From contig NZ_JTHF01000214.1 in the NCBI RefSeq assembly GCF_001043895.1, forward strand, positions 1 to 35,516: a stretch of 35,516 nucleotides of DNA, given 5' to 3'. Both the position numbers and the translations under genes were made by a program. The first letter of the stretch is position 1. Every line of letters starts with the position of its first letter. Shown here in pieces: positions 9,605 through 16,571 of this stretch. This DNA is from Methylobacterium indicum (GTDB lineage: Bacteria > Pseudomonadota > Alphaproteobacteria > Rhizobiales > Beijerinckiaceae). The notes below the pieces were generated by a model, which ran no database searches, was not told where the DNA came from, and saw only the letters and a program-made list of their open reading frames with translations.

Positions 9605-10489
9605 ATGAGCCCCGAGCGCATCACCTTCGGAGGTCGGCTGCTGCCGGCGGCGCTGATCGCGCCGCAGCTCCTGATCGTCGGCCTGTTCTTCTACTGGCCG
9701 GCCGTACAGGCGGTCTGGCAGTCGTTCCAGATGCAGGACGCGTTCGGGCTCTCGACGGAGTTCGTCTGGTTCGACAACTACCGGGCCCTGTTCACGGACC
9801 CGGCCTATTACCAGGCCCTCGTCACCACGCTGGTCTTCGCGGCGGCGGTGGCGGGGCTTTCCTTAAGCTTCGCCCTGCTGCTCGCCACGATGGCGGACCG
9901 GGAGATCCGGGGTTCGGGGATCTACCGGACGCTCCTGATCTGGCCCTACGCGGTGGCGCCGGCGGTGGCGGGCGTGCTGTTCGGCTTCCTGTTCCAGCCC
10001 GGCCTCGGGCTGATCGCGCGGGGCCTCAACCAGATCGGCATCCCGTGGAACCCGCTCCTCGACGGGAACCACGCCATGATCCTGGTGGTGATGGCGGCGG
10101 CCTGGAAGCAGGTCTCCTACAACTTCCTGTTCTTCCTCGCCGGCCTTCAGGCGATCCCCGGCAGCGTGATCGAGGCGGCGGCGATCGACGGTGCCGGCCC
10201 GGCCCGGCGGTTCTGGACCATCGTGTTTCCGCTTCTCTCGCCGACCACGTTCTTCCTGATGGTCGTCAACGTGGTCTACGCCTTCTGCGAGACGTTCGGC
10301 GTCATCGACGTGCTCACCCATGGCGGTCCCGGCCGGGCGACCCAGACCCTCGTCTACAAGGTCTACCAGGACGGCCGCATCGGCGCCGATCTCGGCGGCT
10401 CGGCGGCGCAGTCGGTGGTGCTGATGGCGATCGTGATCGGGCTCACCGCGATCCAGTTCCGCTACGTCGAGAAGCGGGTGGCGTACTGA
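9605..10489 (+). CDS. ugpA: sn-glycerol-3-phosphate ABC transporter, permease UgpA
   Basis: 294-residue inner-membrane permease, partner of UgpE. About six hydrophobic segments are visible. The EAA loop, [26 protein letters not shown] (about residues 189-214), is the coupling site for UgpC. The start fits E. coli UgpA ([22 protein letters not shown]), as do [42 protein letters not shown] and the ending [10 protein letters not shown]. It begins 4 bases after ugpB. A 12-bp perfect hairpin about 75 bases after its stop probably ends the transcript, so ugpB-ugpA form one unit separate from ugpE-ugpC. Confidence 0.94.
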   Translation: MSPERITFGGRLLPAALIAPQLLIVGLFFYWPAVQAVWQSFQMQDAFGLSTEFVWFDNYRALFTDPAYYQALVTTLVFAAAVAGLSLSFALLLATMADREIRGSGIYRTLLIWPYAVAPAVAGVLFGFLFQPGLGLIARGLNQIGIPWNPLLDGNHAMILVVMAAAWKQVSYNFLFFLAGLQAIPGSVIEAAAIDGAGPARRFWTIVFPLLSPTTFFLMVVNVVYAFCETFGVIDVLTHGGPGRATQTLVYKVYQDGRIGADLGGSAAQSVVLMAIVIGLTAIQFRYVEKRVAY

Positions 10490-10565
10490 AGCCCTCGCGG
10501 GCCGCGGAGGGTACCTCACCCCCGCGCCTGGACCGGGCGGCTGGAACGGTCCTTTGAAACGACAG

Positions 10566-10617
10566 GGCGCGATGCGCTCCCGCTTCCGACCGGAGGCGGG
10601 GCGCATCGCGCCGTTTT
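10566..10617 (+). terminator. rho-independent terminator after ugpA
   Basis: GGCGCGATGCGC (10566-10577) pairs perfectly with GCGCATCGCGCC (10601-10612). The intervening bases can extend the stem through CCCGC/GCGGG. The run GTTTTC follows on the + strand. The opposite strand lacks a comparable T run, although the hairpin could also slow transcripts coming from the convergent quorum-sensing operon. Confidence 0.7.
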
Positions 10618-10660
10618 CGATGCCCGACGACCCCGCACGGATCGACGGAGCGGGCGACGC

Positions 10661-10972
10661 TCAGGACGACATCGTCCGCTCGGGCTCGCCCTCCTCGCCG
10701 AAGCCGAGCTCGTCGAACACGGCCGTCGCGGCGCGGATCATCGCCTGCACGGAGGGCAGATCGCGGATCTGCGGGCTCGCGGTGTGCTGGAGGTCGAGGA
10801 TCCCGGCGGCGAGGCGCAGGGCCTGGATCTCGGCCCGGGCGGCCTGGGAGATGTCGGCCTGGGACAGGTCGGAATGCCGGGCGGAGGAATGGATCGCGAA
10901 GGTCATGGTGCGTGCCTGGTCGTAGGGAGAGGACAATCGGGAAGCGGGTCCGGGATGGGCGCCGGAGGTCAT
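10661..10972 (-). CDS. small hypothetical protein, last gene of the luxRI operon
   Basis: 103 residues if translation starts at 10972, where the start overlaps the stop of the preceding small gene as ATGA. That overlap is why I prefer it to the internal ATG at 10906 (81 residues, MTFAIHSS...). I do not recognise the family. The first ~25 residues are Pro/Ser-rich and weakly conserved-looking. Residues ~35-90 are helical (LSQADISQAARAEIQALRLAAGIL, then VQAMIRAATAVFDELGF), and the tail is acidic. There is no membrane segment or signal peptide. Its position, co-translated behind an AHL synthase, suggests a role linked to quorum sensing. That is inference from context only. Confidence 0.6.
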   Translation of the reverse strand: MTSGAHPGPASRLSSPYDQARTMTFAIHSSARHSDLSQADISQAARAEIQALRLAAGILDLQHTASPQIRDLPSVQAMIRAATAVFDELGFGEEGEPERTMSS

Positions 10973-11202
10973 GACCAATGCTCCTCCGCGGCGTGGAGCG
11001 CGGTAGGCGGATAGGTGCGGCCGACATAGCCGAGGGCGAGCCGGATCAGGTCGAGGACGACCGGATCCTCGCAGGCCGCGGCATGCCGGTAGGCCTCGAT
11101 CAGGTGCTCGGCCAAGCAATCGGCCGGAGGCCGCTCCAGGCCCGGCGGCGGCAGGCTGCGGGGGAGCGAAACGGGGAAGCGGGTGTCGTCGTGGTACGGC
11201 AT
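10969..11202 (-). CDS. small hypothetical protein directly downstream of luxI
   Basis: 77 residues. The start at 11202 is well supported: a near-perfect GAGGAGG ribosome-binding site lies between the luxI stop and this ATG, only 11 bases apart. Its stop overlaps the next gene's start by four bases. The N-terminal third is Pro-rich (RFPVSLPRSLPPPGLERPP). The rest is predicted helical (LAEHLIEAYRHAA, then PVVLDLIRLALGYVGRTY), ending in an acidic/His segment. No known domain is recognised and there is no signal peptide. The tight packing argues that it is made in step with the synthase. A regulator, stability factor or partner of LuxI/LuxR is possible but unproven. Confidence 0.65.
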   Translation of the reverse strand: MPYHDDTRFPVSLPRSLPPPGLERPPADCLAEHLIEAYRHAAACEDPVVLDLIRLALGYVGRTYPPTALHAAEEHWS

Positions 11203-11213
11203 CGCTCGCCTCC

Positions 11214-11870
11214 TCACGCGGCCAGGCCGCGGCCGACCCGCGGTCGGTCGGGAGGCGTCGAGGGGCGGGCGAGGACCGAGGCCACGATGCCGTAGGCCGC
11301 CCGGGTCTCCCGCAGGGCCTCCTCGGTCATCGCGATCGAGACCGCGCAGAGCGAGACGCCCTCGCAGGCGACCGGCAGGCCGAGGGGCCGCGGGCGCCAG
11401 CCGATCTCGGCGAGCTGGGGAATCCAGTAGGTCTCGACGACGAGGTTGAGATGCGGGATGCCCTGTTCGAGGCAATGCTCGATCATGCCCGCCGACACGA
11501 TGCCGGCGGCCCGCGACAGCGGCCGCTCCTCGCGATAGCGCGCCGAGGCGAAGAGCCGGGTGCATTCCCAGGTCCCGGGCTCGCGGGCGAAGCCCCGGAT
11601 GTCGGCGAGGTGCGGAAACACCTCGCTCAGGAGCGTCGGACCGTCGGAGGGCAGGAGCCGGGTGCCGCCCGCGACGCGGCCGTCGCGGTCGATGGCGAGG
11701 AGGTAGCGGGTGGCCTCGGTGTCGAAGCGGTCGCGCCCGGCGGCGTCGACGCTCCGGAGTGCCCGGCAGCGCCCCTCCTCGAAGGCGGCGCGGCGGAGCG
11801 CATGGTGCTGCGCCAGGGCGTCCGCGTAGGCTCCACGGCTCGTCCGGTCGATGGCGTGGAGGCGGATCAT
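11214..11870 (-). CDS. luxI: acyl-homoserine-lactone synthase (LuxI family)
   Basis: 218 residues, the usual size of LuxI-type enzymes, which make N-acyl-homoserine lactone signals from S-adenosylmethionine and an acyl-ACP or acyl-CoA. Conserved residues present are Arg26, Phe30, Asp47 and Asp50 (GRDRFD), Arg71 (GGTRLLP), Phe85 and the WECTRLF block with Glu102 and Arg105. The invariant Trp after the first helix (Trp34 of EsaI) appears to be Cys35 here (GRCRAL where many relatives have RGWKAL). The C-terminal acyl-chain region has a normal length. It lies 96 bases downstream of a luxR gene on the same strand, with a candidate operator between, and is followed by two tightly spaced small genes. 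The symbol is generic; the signal's acyl chain cannot be predicted. Confidence 0.9.
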   Translation of the reverse strand: MIRLHAIDRTSRGAYADALAQHHALRRAAFEEGRCRALRSVDAAGRDRFDTEATRYLLAIDRDGRVAGGTRLLPSDGPTLLSEVFPHLADIRGFAREPGTWECTRLFASARYREERPLSRAAGIVSAGMIEHCLEQGIPHLNLVVETYWIPQLAEIGWRPRPLGLPVACEGVSLCAVSIAMTEEALRETRAAYGIVASVLARPSTPPDRPRVGRGLAA

Positions 11871-11919
11871 GCGCTGACGTCCCTCGGTCCGGCTCCATAA
11901 GGCCAGAGGGAGAGGTGTC

Positions 11920-11941
11920 CCGGTATCCCGGAAAACCGGGA
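11920..11941. promoter_or_regulatory. candidate lux-type operator upstream of luxI
   Basis: CCGGTATCCCGGAAAACCGG (11920-11939): three CCGG blocks at 8-base spacing. The right part forms the perfect dyad TCCCGG-N4-CCGGGA (11926-11941). The first 12 bases recur exactly in front of luxR at 12765-12776. It lies about 50-70 bases before the luxI start. If the weak CCTTAT on the - strand (near 11900) is the -10 hexamer, the site would overlap the -35, as expected for a LuxR-activated promoter. Assignment is inferential. Confidence 0.5.
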
Positions 11942-11966
11942 GGGTGCCCGCCGCAGCTGCGGATTT

Positions 11967-12704
11967 TTAGAGCGAGATCTCCCGCAGCCGCAGGGCCTCG
12001 ATCACCGTGTGGGTGGTGTTGCGGGTGCCGATCTTGGTGCGGGCGTTGCGCAGGTGGGTGGCGACGGTGTCGATCGAGACGCCGAGGAAATCGGCGGTCT
12101 CCTCCTGGGTGCGTCCCTGCGCGGCGCAGGACAGCACGTCGCGCTCGCGGGCGCTCAGGAGCCGTCCGCCCGGCTTGCGGCGGCGGGCGGTGGTGCGGGC
12201 GGCGGCCGACCAGGCGTAGAGCCCGAGCAGATGGACCGCGCGCCGGACCCGCGGCGTCATCTCGACCCGCTCGCCGGCGAGCGAGATCCCGCCCTGGAAG
12301 CCGTGGGCGTCGTGGATCGGCACGCAATAGCCCGCGCCCATGCCGTGCTCGCGCGCCTCCTCCATCACCCGGCGGGCCTGCGAGGCGGTATCGGGCTCGA
12401 GGGGCGCCTCGTTCCAGGCGAAGGGCTCGGTGGTGCGGAAGCAGTGCCGCACCACGGGATCGTAACGGTAATGTCCGACACGGTCGTAATGCGCGAGCCA
12501 GCCATCCGGCCAGACGCTGAGCAGGAGGTTGGGGCCGATCCGCTCGCTCGGCTGCGGCAGCCGGGTGATCGCGAAGTAGGAGAAGCCGCAGCGGGCGACG
12601 AGGTCGAAGATCGTTTTCTGCACGTCCAGGGGGTCCGACAGGCCGTCGAGGCCGTCGATCAGGTCGAATGACTGACGAATGAACGCGTCGTCGGCGTCCG
12701 ACAT
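11967..12704 (-). CDS. luxR: LuxR-family AHL-responsive transcription factor
   Basis: 245 residues with both domains of a quorum-sensing LuxR protein. The N-terminal autoinducer-binding domain keeps the six invariant residues with TraR spacing: Trp69, Tyr73, Asp82, Pro83, Trp97 and Gly125. The C-terminal domain (about 182-245) is a LuxR helix-turn-helix, LLSARERDVLSCAAQGRTQEETADFLGVSIDTVATHLRNARTKIG, with the usual Glu, Leu and Gly positions. It should bind an AHL signal and control luxI and other genes from the cytoplasm. It lies directly upstream of luxI on the same strand. A promoter with TTGATC and AATACT at 17-base spacing precedes it, and a 12-base sequence shared with the luxI promoter follows the -10. 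The symbol is generic. Confidence 0.93.
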   Translation of the reverse strand: MSDADDAFIRQSFDLIDGLDGLSDPLDVQKTIFDLVARCGFSYFAITRLPQPSERIGPNLLLSVWPDGWLAHYDRVGHYRYDPVVRHCFRTTEPFAWNEAPLEPDTASQARRVMEEAREHGMGAGYCVPIHDAHGFQGGISLAGERVEMTPRVRRAVHLLGLYAWSAAARTTARRRKPGGRLLSARERDVLSCAAQGRTQEETADFLGVSIDTVATHLRNARTKIGTRNTTHTVIEALRLREISL

Positions 12705-12764
12705 GTTCCACCCCCGACCGGTGCACCGCCCCGGTGCGGCGGACGCCCGCCCGTGCCGTGGTAT

Positions 12765-12807
12765 CCGGTATCCCGGGGAGTATTAGAATCCTACCAGCAA
12801 AGATCAA
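12765..12807 (-). promoter_or_regulatory. luxR promoter with overlapping candidate operator
   Basis: Reading the - strand, TTGATC (12807-12802), 17 bases, then AATACT (12784-12779) make a reasonable sigma-70-type promoter for luxR. Immediately downstream, covering the expected transcription start, is the 12-base sequence CCGGTATCCCGG (12765-12776 on the + strand), identical to the one before luxI. A protein bound here would block rather than help RNA polymerase, so autorepression of luxR is plausible. The same 211-base interval must also hold the promoter of the divergent purS. Confidence 0.45.
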
Positions 12808-12915
12808 TCCGTGTCGGCGCGACCGCCGCGGACGCCGCCCCGGCGTTGCCTCGGCGCACGTTCCGCACTATCGGGAGCCTGACAAAAGCCCTCCCCGCTG
12901 CCGAAGGTCTGGCCG

Positions 12916-13158
12916 ATGAAAGCGCGCGTCACCGTCACCCTGAAGACCGGCGTCCTCGACCCCCAGGGCAAGGCGATCGAGGGGGCGCTGCGCTCGCTCG
13001 GGATCTCGGGCATCGCCGGCGTGCGCCAGGGCAAGTTCTTCGAGGTCGAGGTCGACGCCGCCGACGAGGCCGCCGCCGAGGCGACCGTGAAGGCCGCCTG
13101 CGACCGGCTGCTCGCCAATACCGTGGTCGAGAACTACCGCGTCGAGATCGCCCGATGA
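12916..13158 (+). CDS. purS: phosphoribosylformylglycinamidine synthase subunit PurS
   Basis: 80 residues, standard for PurS, the small subunit that bridges PurQ and PurL and channels ammonia in step four of purine synthesis. The sequence shows the typical KARVTVTLKTGVLDPQGKAIEGALRSLG start, the GVRQGKFFEVEVD strand, and the NTVVENYRVEI ending. The last codons overlap the purQ start as ATGA, so the two subunits are translationally coupled. purL and purC are not in this window. The divergent neighbour is luxR, an unusual companion for a purine gene. Confidence 0.95.
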   Translation: MKARVTVTLKTGVLDPQGKAIEGALRSLGISGIAGVRQGKFFEVEVDAADEAAAEATVKAACDRLLANTVVENYRVEIAR

Positions 13159-13841
13159 AGGCCGCCATCGTCGTCTTCCCGGGCTCGAACCGCGAGCGGG
13201 ACGTCGCCCGGGCCCTGCGCCTCGCCGGCGCCGAGGTGGCCACCGTCTGGCACACCGAGACCGAGCTGCCGGCCGGCACCGACCTCGCGGTCCTGCCCGG
13301 CGGCTTCTCCTATGGCGACTACCTGCGCTGCGGCGCCATCGCGGGACGCGCCCACGCCATGGACGCGGTGCGGGCTCACGCCGCCCGCGGCGGGCTTGTG
13401 CTCGGCATCTGCAACGGCTTCCAGATCCTGTGCGAGTCCGGCCTGCTGCCGGGCGTGCTGATGCGCAATGTCGGCCGCCGCTTCATCTGCCACCGCCAGA
13501 CCCTGCGGGTGGAACGCGCCGACACCGCCTTCACCAAGGCCTACGCCCAGCACGAGGTGATCGACGTCTGTGTCGCCCACGGCGAGGGCAACTACTTCGC
13601 CGATGCCGAGACCCTGGCGCGGATCGAGGGCGAGGGCCGGGTGGCGTTCCGCTACTGCGACGCCGCCGGCCAGATCACGGTGGAGGCGAACCGCAACGGC
13701 TCGCTCAACTCCATCGCGGGGATCTATTCGGAAGACCGCAACGTGCTCGGGATGATGCCGCACCCGGAGAACTTCGTCGAAGGGCTCGTCGGCGGCACCG
13801 ACGGGCGCGGCCTGTTCGAGAGCCTGGCCAAGGCGGCGTGA
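13155..13841 (+). CDS. purQ: phosphoribosylformylglycinamidine synthase subunit PurQ (glutaminase)
   Basis: 228 residues, a class I glutamine amidotransferase that supplies ammonia to PurL in the cytoplasm. The nucleophile Cys86 lies in LGICNGFQIL. The other triad members are His203 and Glu205 in MMPHPENF. The N-terminus VVFPGSNRERDVARAL and GGFSYGDYLRCGAIA are typical of PurQ. It starts within the purS stop codon. A palindromic repeat and then a strong terminator follow, so the purSQ transcript probably ends at about 14055. Confidence 0.96.
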   Translation: MKAAIVVFPGSNRERDVARALRLAGAEVATVWHTETELPAGTDLAVLPGGFSYGDYLRCGAIAGRAHAMDAVRAHAARGGLVLGICNGFQILCESGLLPGVLMRNVGRRFICHRQTLRVERADTAFTKAYAQHEVIDVCVAHGEGNYFADAETLARIEGEGRVAFRYCDAAGQITVEANRNGSLNSIAGIYSEDRNVLGMMPHPENFVEGLVGGTDGRGLFESLAKAA

Positions 13842-13865
13842 GGGATCCGTCGGGGAGCGTCTGCC

Positions 13866-14016
13866 TCATCCCGCCCACGCCCTCATCCTGAGGTGCGACC
13901 GCAGGGAGCCTCGAAGGAGGGCTCCAGGACTCGCTGTGGTCTCTGGAGCTCTCCTTCGAGGTCAGTCGATCGTCGATCGACTAACACCTCAGGATGAGGT
14001 GTGGAGAGTGGGATGA
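13866..14016. repeat. long copy of a nested palindromic repeat
   Basis: A roughly 150-base imperfect palindrome. The outer arms are TCATCCC (13866) and GGGATGA (14010). Then come CCTCATCCTGAGGTG (13881) and CACCTCAGGATGAGG (13985), followed by inner arms around CCTCGAAGGAGGGCTCCAG (13909-13927) and CTGGAGCTCTCCTTCGAGG (13943-13961). The right half also contains a separate perfect palindrome, AGTCGATCGTCGATCGACT (13964-13982), with no counterpart in the left arm. It shares 24 identical bases with the short copy at 8042. It carries no protein. It could fold into a long hairpin in the purQ 3' region. Confidence 0.8.
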
Positions 14017-14027
14017 GTAAAGCAACG

Positions 14028-14057
14028 AGGCGGGCCCGAACGGCCCGCCTTTATTTT
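14028..14057 (+). terminator. rho-independent terminator after purQ
   Basis: AGGCGGGCC (14028-14036), loop CGAAC, GGCCCGCCT (14042-14050), followed by TTATTTTT. A 9-bp perfect GC-rich stem with a good T run on the + strand. It sits between the convergent genes purQ and apt. The - strand lacks an equivalent T run. Confidence 0.88.
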
Positions 14058-14061
14058 TCGT

Positions 14062-14607
14062 TCAGTGTCCGTCGAACTCGATCAGGGTCCGCACCGGCAG
14101 GTCGAGGGCGCGAAGGCGGTCGGCGCCGCCGAGTTCCGGCAGGTCGATGACGAAGCAGGCCGCCACCACCTCGGCGCCGATCCGGCGCAGCAATTCCACC
14201 GCCGCCGTGGCAGTGCCGCCGGTGGCGATCAGGTCGTCGACCAGGATCACCCGGTCGCCGGGCTTCACCGCGTCGGAATGGATCTCCATCTCGTCGGTGC
14301 CGTATTCGAGCGCGTAGGCGATCGACACGGTGGTGTGGGGCAGCTTGCCCTTCTTGCGGATCGGTACGAAGCCCGAGGAGAGCTGGTGGGCGATGGCGCC
14401 GCCGAGGATGAAGCCCCGCGCCTCGATACCGGCGACCTGGTCGATCCGGCCGCCCGCGTAAGGGTGCACCAGCTCGTCCACCGCGCGCCGGAAGGCGCGG
14501 GCATCGCCGAGCAGGGTGGTGATGTCGCGAAACATGATGCCGGGCTTCGGATAGTCCGGGATCGAGCGGATCGCGTCCTTGAGGGCGGACGTGGTGCGCG
14601 GGTCCAT
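14062..14607 (-). CDS. apt: adenine phosphoribosyltransferase
   Basis: 181 residues, normal for Apt, which salvages adenine to AMP using PRPP in the cytoplasm. The PRPP-binding motif is [14 protein letters not shown] (about residues 121-134). The N-terminus [23 protein letters not shown], the [11 protein letters not shown] segment and [10 protein letters not shown] loop are diagnostic. The start at 14607 is the ATG immediately before this conserved start. It runs toward purQ and lies 68 bases downstream of the inositol-monophosphatase-family gene on the same strand. Together with purSQ and guaB it makes the window rich in purine genes, though they are not one operon. Confidence 0.96.
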   Translation of the reverse strand: MDPRTTSALKDAIRSIPDYPKPGIMFRDITTLLGDARAFRRAVDELVHPYAGGRIDQVAGIEARGFILGGAIAHQLSSGFVPIRKKGKLPHTTVSIAYALEYGTDEMEIHSDAVKPGDRVILVDDLIATGGTATAAVELLRRIGAEVVAACFVIDLPELGGADRLRALDLPVRTLIEFDGH

Positions 14608-14675
14608 GGCGTCAGGCCTTTTTTCGAGATGTCGGCGAAGGCCGGGGCCGGTCGGAGCCGGCCCGGGCGGCGGGG

Positions 14676-15470
14676 TCAGCCGCCGACCTTGCGCAGGATG
14701 GAGACGAGCTCGCGCTGCAGCACCTCGTTGCCGCAGGCGACCGAGCCGGCGGTCATCGGGTCGGCACCACCGTCGGCGCTGCTGGCGAACCCGCCGGCCT
14801 CGCGCACCAGGAGCAGGCCCGCGGCCATGTCCCAGGTCTTGATGTCGCGTTCCCAATAGAGGTCGGCCCGGCCGCAGGCGACCGCGGCGAGGTCGAGGGC
14901 GGCCGAGCCGGTCTGGCGCACGCCGCCGGTCACCGCCATCACGGCGGCGAGCTCCTTGAGCAGGCGCGGATGGCTGCCGCGGCCGAGATAGGGCGAGCCG
15001 TAGAGCGCCAGGCTGTCGGCGAGGTCCTGCCGGCCGGCGACCCGCAGGCGCTTGTTGTTGAGGAAGGCGCCCTTGCCGCGCTCGGCGAGGTAGAGCTCGT
15101 CCTTGATCGGCTCGTAGATCACCGCCGCGACGATCGTGCCCTCGCGCTCGAGGCCGACCGAGATGCAGAAATGCGGCACGCCGTGCAGGAAGTTGGTGGT
15201 GCCGTCGAGGGGGTCGACGTGCCAGGTATGGGTCTTGTCCTGGCCCTCGATGACCCCGCTCTCCTCCATCACGAGGCCGTAGCCCGGCCGCGCCTTCATC
15301 AGGGCTTCGCGCAGGGTGGCCTCGGCCTTGCGGTCGGCGGCGGTGACGAAGTCGCCCGGCCCTTTTCGCGAGACCTGCAGGTTCTCGATCTCGCCGAAAT
15401 CGCGCTTGAGCCCGCGCGCCGCCTTGCGCACGGCATCGACCATCACGGTCATCAGGGGAGAGACGATCAT
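14676..15470 (-). CDS. suhB: inositol monophosphatase family protein (SuhB-like)
   Basis: 264 residues with the metal-dependent phosphatase motifs of the inositol monophosphatase family. These are the EES box (VMEESGV), the DPLDGTTNF box preceded by WHVD, and the C-terminal WDMAAG box with its metal-binding Asp. These enzymes dephosphorylate inositol-1-phosphate or related sugar phosphates, and SuhB also acts in rRNA transcription in some bacteria. Several starts are possible: 15470 or a Met at 15452. The conserved region ([22 protein letters not shown]) fits either. The 196 bases upstream hold its promoter but show no clear feature. It is probably cotranscribed with apt. Confidence 0.88.
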   Translation of the reverse strand: MIVSPLMTVMVDAVRKAARGLKRDFGEIENLQVSRKGPGDFVTAADRKAEATLREALMKARPGYGLVMEESGVIEGQDKTHTWHVDPLDGTTNFLHGVPHFCISVGLEREGTIVAAVIYEPIKDELYLAERGKGAFLNNKRLRVAGRQDLADSLALYGSPYLGRGSHPRLLKELAAVMAVTGGVRQTGSAALDLAAVACGRADLYWERDIKTWDMAAGLLLVREAGGFASSADGGADPMTAGSVACGNEVLQRELVSILRKVGG

Positions 15471-15666
15471 CGGGCGGCGGCTCCCGGAATGCGGGTCGGG
15501 GTCATGGGTGGTCCTTGATGGCGGGCGCGATCGCCCTGCACGACGTGAACGGAAACGGGAAAGCGGCCCGTTACCTCTCGGCACGGGCAACGTCACTCAG
15601 GGATGCCTCTAAGCCGCATCGCGCGGCATGTCACATCGGATCGGGGAGAAAATGCGGTCGGCCCAT

Positions 15667-16203
15667 CTACACGGGCGCCGGCATGGGCCCTCCGGGGCTG
15701 GCCTTCGCATCGCCAAACAGCACGTCCAGCCGGGCCGGAAGTCCGTGGCGACGCCGGACCACGTCCCGCGTCGCCCGGTCGAGCGCGCCCGTGTCGGCGT
15801 GCAGGAGGAGCAGCGCCATCAACCCTTGCGTCAGCGCCGCACGGCAATCGAAGGCGAGGCCGGCATCGATCGCGGCCAACCGGTCGAGCGAGAGATCGAT
15901 GGGGTCGTCGCGGTCGGCCCCGTCCTCGCGCCCTGGCATGCGCGAGAACGCCGCCACCCGGGCGCGCCCGATGGCGGGATCGCCCAGCGCCGCGGCCTGG
16001 TTCGACAGCACGGCCTTGAGGAGAGCCGGCACGCGCTCGTCCGCCAGGGCGCGCTCCGTGACGGCGAGGCAGCGAGAGAGGTCCGCCCGCGCGCCATCGA
16101 TCAGCCGGGCTCGCCGGCGTGCCTCGGCCGTCATCCGGACGAGTTCCCGGGCCGCGAGCGCCGCGGTTGCGACAATGGCGATGACGACGGCTGCTTCCTG
16201 CAT
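15667..16203 (-). CDS. hypothetical protein with N-terminal membrane anchor
   Basis: About 178 residues from the ATG at 16203 (a GTG at 16212 would add three). I do not recognise the family. The first ~20 residues are hydrophobic (AAVVIAIVATAALAARELV), giving one membrane anchor or an uncleaved signal. The rest is Arg/Ala-rich and helical (AEARRRARLIDGARADLSRCLAVTERALADERV), with a Leu-rich segment near 130-145, and ends in Pro. The opposite strand is also open here, but this strand has the coherent hydrophobic start and follows another membrane gene in the same direction. No strong ribosome-binding site is visible, so confidence is moderate. Confidence 0.5.
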   Translation of the reverse strand: MQEAAVVIAIVATAALAARELVRMTAEARRRARLIDGARADLSRCLAVTERALADERVPALLKAVLSNQAAALGDPAIGRARVAAFSRMPGREDGADRDDPIDLSLDRLAAIDAGLAFDCRAALTQGLMALLLLHADTGALDRATRDVVRRRHGLPARLDVLFGDAKASPGGPMPAPV

Positions 16204-16266
16204 GATCGGCACCGTACAGAGGATCTTCGAGACGAAAGATAGGGACGAGGGGCGGGTTTGTCGCGG

Positions 16267-16539
16267 CTACGATTTCCTGGACTTCTCGATCACCCGTTGC
16301 CCACCACGCCGGGCCTCGATCTCAAGCTCAGCCATCTTGGTTCGCAGGGCGATCCGCGCATCGACGTAGTTGCGCAGGAGCCAGAGCAGGCAGAAGCCGC
16401 AGCCGGCCGCAACCGTCCAGGCAGGCGGTGCGCCGACCGACAACGCGCCGAACGTCCCGACGATCGCTAGCGCGAAGACCAGCCCGTCCGGGCCGAACCG
16501 CCTGAGGCCCTTGACCGCCTCGGTCAATGCACGATCCAC
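16267..16539 (-). CDS. small membrane protein, unknown function
   Basis: 90 residues from a GTG at 16539, chosen because GGGAGG lies a few bases upstream. There are two closely spaced hydrophobic segments (GLVFALAIVGTFGALSVGA, about 19-37, and WTVAAGCGFCLLWLL, about 41-55). A basic, helical tail follows (RTKMAELEIEARRGGQRVIEKSRKS). It is probably a two-helix inner-membrane hairpin with both ends on the same side. It lies 32 bases after the Sel1-repeat gene and 54 bases before the next hypothetical gene, all on the - strand. No family is recognised. Confidence 0.6.
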   Translation of the reverse strand: MDRALTEAVKGLRRFGPDGLVFALAIVGTFGALSVGAPPAWTVAAGCGFCLLWLLRNYVDARIALRTKMAELEIEARRGGQRVIEKSRKS

Positions 16540-16571
16540 GGTGCCCTCCCGGCGACGGCGCTACGCCCCGC

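Noticed and set aside
11951..11966. CCGCAGCTGCGG followed by ATTTTTA as a terminator
   Set aside because: The T run is on the + strand, where no gene is being transcribed. For luxR on the - strand it would precede the hairpin, so it cannot work as its terminator.
10969..12807. 612-codon open frame on the - strand across luxR and luxI
   Set aside because: It is Arg/Pro-rich noise in another frame of luxR and luxI, common in GC-rich DNA. Only its last 77 codons, after its own ribosome-binding site, look like a gene.
15628..16242. 204-codon + strand open frame overlapping the 15.7-16.2 kb hypothetical gene
   Set aside because: No membrane or signal segment and Arg/His/Gly-rich noise; the - strand frame has a coherent hydrophobic start and same-strand neighbours.
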